Shown one piece after another: positions 16,239 to 19,467 of a stretch of 19,467 bases of DNA. A program made the translations under genes and the position numbers. Each line of letters opens with the position of its first letter. Position 1 is the stretch's first letter. Source of the stretch: an uncultured Gammaproteobacteria bacterium (GTDB taxonomy: Bacteria > Pseudomonadota > Gammaproteobacteria > UBA6429 > Thiohalophilaceae); NCBI GenBank assembly GCA_937967995.1, contig CALBTB010000002.1, positions 1 through 19,467 on the forward strand. Direction: 5' to 3'. The notes beneath the pieces were generated by a model. It was not told the origin of the DNA and did not search any database. It saw only the letters and a program-made list of their open reading frames with translations.

Positions 16239-17577
16239 ACGCCATATAAACGCACACGGCAAGCACAGTGACACGGATCTTGCTTATATGCAGAGCCTGT
16301 CTGCCGCTGTCATCCAGCGATCACCGCGCTATCTGGTCAGCATGATCGTCATTGTTGCATTGGTCGTACTGGCCGCCATCCTGTGGATGGCCTGGGCAGA
16401 AATAGATGTGGTTGTGCGTGGTAGCGGTAAAGTCGTACCGGCGCGACAGGTACAACTTGTCCAGAGCCTGGAGGGCGGGGTCGTTTCCGAAATTCTTGTG
16501 CGTGAAGGTGATCTGGTTGAGCGTAACCAGGCCTTAATCAAGATAAGTGATGTGGCATTTGCCAGTTCTTATGAAGAAAACCGTCTCAAGCTTTTTGAAC
16601 TGCGCGCCAGAAGTGCGCGGCTTAAGGCCGAAGCGCATGGTACGGAATTTGTCAGTGATTCAGAAGTAATGAAGGCTTACCCGGAGTTAATGAAGTCAGA
16701 AAAAAGTCTGTATGAATCAAACCTGCAGCAGCTAAATGAAACACTCCGTATTTACGAAGAGCAGATCAACCAGCAGCAGATTGCGCTGGAAGAGGGACTT
16801 TCAAAACAACGTCAGCTGCAACGATCATTAAAACTGATTAAAAAGGAACTGCAGATCAAGGAACCCCTGGTACGCAGACGCATCATCAGTGAAATTGAAT
16901 ACCTGCAACTTCAGCAGCGTGAAGCGGAAGTGGAAGGGGAGCTGGATGCGGTGAAAATTTCCATTCCACGGATCAAATCAACGGTGGAAGAGGCACGTCG
17001 TAAACTGGAACAAAGCCGGCTTGAACTCAGGAACAAGGCGAAACAGGAGCTGAATGAAGTTCAGGCAGAAATTTCACGTATTGCGGAAGCCCAGACAGCA
17101 TTACAGGATCGGGTCAGTCGTACGACATTGCGTTCTCCGGTAAAAGGCGTGATTAAGCAATTACATGCCAATTCGATCGGCGGTGTGGTGACACCAGGTG
17201 GAAAGGTGCTGGAGATCGTTCCTATCGGCGACTCACTATTAATCGAGGTACAGATCAAGCCGGCTGACATAGCCTATATTAATGTCGGGCAGGAAACGCG
17301 ACTGAAATTTACCGCTTATGATTTTGCGATCCACGGCAGTCTCAAGGGTAAAGTGAGTTTTGTGAGTGCCGATACGATAACCAACGATGAAGGGGAGAGT
17401 TTCTACATTGCCAGGGTCATTCCTGAAAAGTCTTATCTGGGCCATGAATCCCGACCGTTACCGATCAAAGTGGGTATGACAAGCGAAGCCGATATCATCA
17501 CAGACAAGAAGACCATCCTCGAGTACCTGCTCAAACCAATCCATCGTGGCCTGGGTAAAGCATTAAGGGAAAACTGA
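16219..17577 (+). CDS. lapC: Type I secretion membrane fusion protein LapC (HlyD family)
   Basis: The periplasmic adaptor linking LapB to the outer membrane channel, 452 residues from the chosen start. It has a short cytoplasmic N-terminus, one membrane anchor (about 38-60, IVIVALVVLAAILWMAWA), then the HlyD lipoyl half-motif (VQLVQSLEGGVVSEILVREGD). Long charged helices form the hairpin (about 110-310), and the second lipoyl half and beta-barrel follow (LRSPVKGVIKQLHANSIGGVV). The open frame extends upstream to an ATG at 16183, deep inside lapB. GTG at 16219 gives a normal-length N-terminus and a 20-base overlap with lapB; TTG at 16228, behind GGGTGAG, is also possible. The TGA stop shares a base with the ATG of the regulator gene (17577). 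Confidence 0.93.
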   Translation: MSKLDHERHINAHGKHSDTDLAYMQSLSAAVIQRSPRYLVSMIVIVALVVLAAILWMAWAEIDVVVRGSGKVVPARQVQLVQSLEGGVVSEILVREGDLVERNQALIKISDVAFASSYEENRLKLFELRARSARLKAEAHGTEFVSDSEVMKAYPELMKSEKSLYESNLQQLNETLRIYEEQINQQQIALEEGLSKQRQLQRSLKLIKKELQIKEPLVRRRIISEIEYLQLQQREAEVEGELDAVKISIPRIKSTVEEARRKLEQSRLELRNKAKQELNEVQAEISRIAEAQTALQDRVSRTTLRSPVKGVIKQLHANSIGGVVTPGGKVLEIVPIGDSLLIEVQIKPADIAYINVGQETRLKFTAYDFAIHGSLKGKVSFVSADTITNDEGESFYIARVIPEKSYLGHESRPLPIKVGMTSEADIITDKKTILEYLLKPIHRGLGKALREN

Positions 17578-18206
17578 TGGCATTGCTGGTATTGTCCCGT
17601 TCCAGCGCCTTTGTGCAGCACCTTGAACGTGTGCTCGAGGAACGTATTTCATTCAAACCCGATCTCGTTGTACCTGATCATGTCGATGCAGAAGTTTTAC
17701 TTGTGCATGAAAGTTCATTTAAAAATCTTCTGATGTCCTGGCTGGATACCGTTTCGAGTGAGACGCAGACATTCATTGCCATCGCCAGCGACGAGCCAAA
17801 TGTGCAGGACATGCTGGAGTACTCACATCGTGGTGTACGTGCCTATTTCAACAGCTACATGGTCGCGGAGTACTATTTACAAATGCTTCGTCTGCTTAAA
17901 AACGGACAGAGCTGGTTTCCACCGCGACTGATGGCGGAGGCCTTTGATCTGGCTCGCAATGCAGCCAGTCATCGTCATCAGGACGGTCCGTATGAGAGCC
18001 TGACCAAGCGTGAACGTGAAGTTGCTCAGGCAGTGGCCGAGGGGCTCACGAATAAACAGGTCGCCCACCAGTTTGGAATTACGGAGCGAACCGTCAAAAC
18101 CCATCTCACACACATATTTAATAAATTAAAGGTCAAGGATCGGGTATCTCTGGTGATTTTTATGAACCAGTATCGATCAAACAAGACTACTAAGTCATTG
18201 AAATAA
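17577..18206 (+). CDS. LuxR-family regulator with pseudo-receiver domain (CsgD/VpsT-like)
   Basis: A 209-residue transcription factor. Residues ~140-200 form a LuxR/GerE helix-turn-helix (LTKREREVAQAVAEGLTNKQ, then TERTVKTHLTHIFNKL), which should bind DNA. The N-terminal ~125 residues have receiver-like length and layout but lack the phosphorylation machinery. There is no acidic pair at the start, VLLVHESS stands where the phospho-aspartate should be, and RAYFNSY where the conserved lysine is expected. CsgD and VpsT, regulators of biofilm matrix genes, share this feature. In the helix that carries the VpsT c-di-GMP motif W[FLM][TS]R, this protein reads W113-F-P-P-R117. It overlaps lapC by one base (TGATG) and has AAGGGA at 17565-17570. 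It lies directly before the adhesin gene, which it may control. Confidence 0.88.
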   Translation: MALLVLSRSSAFVQHLERVLEERISFKPDLVVPDHVDAEVLLVHESSFKNLLMSWLDTVSSETQTFIAIASDEPNVQDMLEYSHRGVRAYFNSYMVAEYYLQMLRLLKNGQSWFPPRLMAEAFDLARNAASHRHQDGPYESLTKREREVAQAVAEGLTNKQVAHQFGITERTVKTHLTHIFNKLKVKDRVSLVIFMNQYRSNKTTKSLK

Positions 18207-18328
18207 TTAGAATAAAAATCAACCTGTAAACATTGCAAATCGCAATATCAAATGTACGACCAAAGTACTATGAAGAAATGTGATCGCTGACCGAATAAAA
18301 GACCGCACATGAATAAAAGGTATAAATA
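18207..18328 (+). promoter_or_regulatory. AT-rich leader of the adhesin gene with small dyads
   Basis: This 122-base gap between the regulator and the adhesin gene is AT-rich. It contains an inverted repeat ATTGC (18232-18236)/GCAAT (18242-18246) with five bases between the arms, and a pair of GTAC tetramers (18254-18257, 18265-18268). The Shine-Dalgarno AAAAGG (18315-18320) sits eight bases before the ATG. No strong -35/-10 pair and no T-tract terminator were found. A separate promoter for the adhesin, possibly controlled by the upstream regulator, is plausible but not shown. Confidence 0.4.
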
Positions 18329-19467
18329 ATGGCGACAAAAAACATTGGATTAATTACCGAATTGACCGGATCGGCCCAGATTCGGACGACCGACGGTGCT
18401 ATCAAGGTCGTGAATATCGGTGATAAGGTCCATGACGGCGAAATTCTGCTGACTGCACAGAATTCGCGCGTCGTCGTTACCTTTTATAGTGGTAAGAGCC
18501 TGATAGTCGGTGAAAGTGCCACTGTGCTGCTGGATGAAACCGTCACTTTTGAAGACGGCCAGTACACCGACCAGCAGGTGGACCAGATTCAGACATTACA
18601 GCAGGCCATTATTAATGGTATCGACCTTGCTGAACTGGAAGCCCCGGCTGCAGGTCGCCCAGATTCCGCAGCGGACACGAATGCCCTGCACCAGAATTTC
18701 ACAGTGTACGAACGCGAAGGACGTGAAGGCGTTGTCGAAACACGGGCGACCCAGTTTATTACACCAGGTATTAACCCAGTAGCACCCGATCAAGAGCCGG
18801 TAGTCGGTACAGCGGCGGTATCAACTTCTTCAACATCGTCAAGCAGTAGCGGACCTTCAGCAGCTATTACAGTAAATAGTATTACTGCAGATAACATCAT
18901 CAACGCCGCTGAATCTGGTGCAACCATTCCAGTAACCGGAACGGTCAGTGGTGACGCATCTCCAGGTGATACGGTTAGTTTTACAATTAATGGAACAAAC
19001 TATACAGGGACTGTTGGTGCAGGTAATACTTTTTCCATAAATGTAGCGGGTAGTGATCTTGCAACCGGATCAAGTTTTGTCGTATCAGTATCCGGTGTAA
19101 ACAGTAGTGGTGTTGCATTTACTGCGAATACCACGGCTAACTATTCAGTCGACATGTCAGCAGCTGCGACAGTCAATATAAATAGTATCGCAACTGACGA
19201 TATCATTAACGCGACTGAGTCCGGGAATGACCTGGTGATTTCCGGTACGGTCGGGGGCGATGCCGCCAGTGGCGATACCGTCACCGTCACCATCGGTGGC
19301 ACCAATTACACCACCACGGTGAATGCGGATAACACCACCTTTAGCGTGACGGTCCCGGCCGCCGCGGTGGGCTCACTCAGCGACGGTAATGCGACGGCGA
19401 GTGTGACCGGCACTGATAACGCGGGTAACAGTTTCACCGCGAATGCGACGCGTGCCTACACGGTGGA
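18329..19467 (+). CDS. Giant Lap-type surface adhesin, 5' end only
   Basis: An open frame from ATG 18329 to the window end (379 codons, no stop). It is the expected substrate of the LapB-LapC-TolC system. Residues 1 to ~104 are a type I secretion retention module: MATKNIGLITELTGSAQIRT, then VGESATVLLDETV, then the helix QVDQIQTLQQAIINGIDLAE. This part should plug the outer membrane channel and hold the adhesin at the surface. A PAAG motif at 106-109 fits the LapG cut site. A serine-rich linker (SSTSSSSSG, about 165-175) follows, and from residue 178 tandem Ig-like repeats of about 100 residues begin. There is no Sec signal, as expected for a type I substrate with its signal at the unseen C-terminus. 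The ribosome binding site AAAAGG (18315-18320) supports the start. The full length is probably several thousand residues. Confidence 0.93.
   Translation, partial: MATKNIGLITELTGSAQIRTTDGAIKVVNIGDKVHDGEILLTAQNSRVVVTFYSGKSLIVGESATVLLDETVTFEDGQYTDQQVDQIQTLQQAIINGIDLAELEAPAAGRPDSAADTNALHQNFTVYEREGREGVVETRATQFITPGINPVAPDQEPVVGTAAVSTSSTSSSSSGPSAAITVNSITADNIINAAESGATIPVTGTVSGDASPGDTVSFTINGTNYTGTVGAGNTFSINVAGSDLATGSSFVVSVSGVNSSGVAFTANTTANYSVDMSAAATVNINSIATDDIINATESGNDLVISGTVGGDAASGDTVTVTIGGTNYTTTVNADNTTFSVTVPAAAVGSLSDGNATASVTGTDNAGNSFTANATRAYTV
18644..18655 (+). other. Predicted LapG cleavage motif PAAG in the adhesin
   Basis: These codons encode P106-A107-A108-G109, directly after the retention-module helix. 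In P. fluorescens LapA, LapG cuts within a TAAG di-alanine motif at A108-A109, almost the same distance from the start. A second di-alanine, T161-A162-A163-V164, lacks the glycine and lies beyond the usual place. The motif is seen; cleavage is inferred. Confidence 0.7.
18860..19159 (+). repeat. Adhesin Ig-like repeat 1
   Basis: About 100 residues (178-277), opening with ITVNSITADNIINAAESG and including GDTVSFTINGTNYTGTV. It aligns with the next unit, with the threonine-valine at 181-182 matching 281-282, an exact 100-residue step. Bacterial Ig-like repeats of this kind build the stalk of Lap and Bap adhesins and often bind calcium at their junctions. Codons here are noticeably AT-richer than in repeat 2. 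Confidence 0.8.
19160..19467 (+). repeat. Adhesin Ig-like repeat 2 (cut by window end)
   Basis: The second unit opens with TVNINSIATDDIINATESG and includes GDTVTVTIGGTNYTTTV and TGTDNAGNSFTANATRAYTV. It is about five residues longer than repeat 1 because of the stretch AAVGSLSDGN. From about 19225 the codons turn clearly GC-rich. More repeats are expected beyond the window. Confidence 0.8.

Noticed and set aside
18860..19467. CRISPR-like or simple tandem DNA repeat
   Set aside because: The periodicity is about 100 codons in an open frame and is seen at protein level; the nucleotide copies are diverged.

Overview
The window reads as a contiguous piece of a gammaproteobacterial chromosome of about 50% GC by eye. 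It is densely coded, with no tRNA, rRNA, CRISPR array, insertion sequence or prophage gene seen. The taxon is an inference: a system II cytochrome c maturation gene (CcsB) next to dsbA, a DgcP-like diguanylate cyclase, and a Lap-type type I secreted adhesin locus together suggest a free-living gammaproteobacterium, possibly near the Chromatiales/Ectothiorhodospiraceae. No marker gene fixes the species.

Left part (1-5484, all + strand): the 3' end of ccsB, then dsbA (periplasmic disulfide oxidase), then a probable operon of a catabolic-type acetolactate synthase, an endonuclease/exonuclease/phosphatase-fold protein and a long diguanylate cyclase with an intact GGEEF site and I-site. Two minus-strand genes follow (5488-7560), tail-to-tail with the cyclase: a soluble PDC/Cache-type sensor without an output domain, then a secreted DUF2059-like protein. 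Divergent from them are a Coq4-family protein (HDxxHx11E metal motif) and a small lipoprotein (7819-8998).

Right part (9220-19467, all + strand): a complete c-di-GMP-controlled surface adhesin locus of the Lap type. In order: a TolC-type outer membrane channel fused to a TSP3-like linker, a cadherin/Ig-like domain and an OmpA peptidoglycan-binding domain; LapG (periplasmic calcium-dependent cysteine protease); LapD (inner-membrane c-di-GMP receptor with degenerate GGDEF and EAL domains); LapB (ABC transporter with a catalytically dead C39-like domain); LapC (HlyD-type adaptor); a CsgD/VpsT-like LuxR regulator with a pseudo-receiver domain; and the start of a giant repeat adhesin that leaves the window at 19467. 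lapG to the regulator are joined by 1-4 base overlaps or a coding overlap.

Expected working model, from the known Lap pathway: LapB, LapC and the TolC-OmpA fusion export the adhesin, whose N-terminal plug stays in the channel. At high c-di-GMP, LapD sequesters LapG and the adhesin stays on the surface. At low c-di-GMP, LapG is released and cuts at a di-alanine site; a PAAG motif at adhesin residues 106-109 fits almost exactly. The main novelty candidates are the TolC-OmpA fusion, the CsgD/VpsT-like regulator built into the operon just before the adhesin, and the Coq4 homologue.
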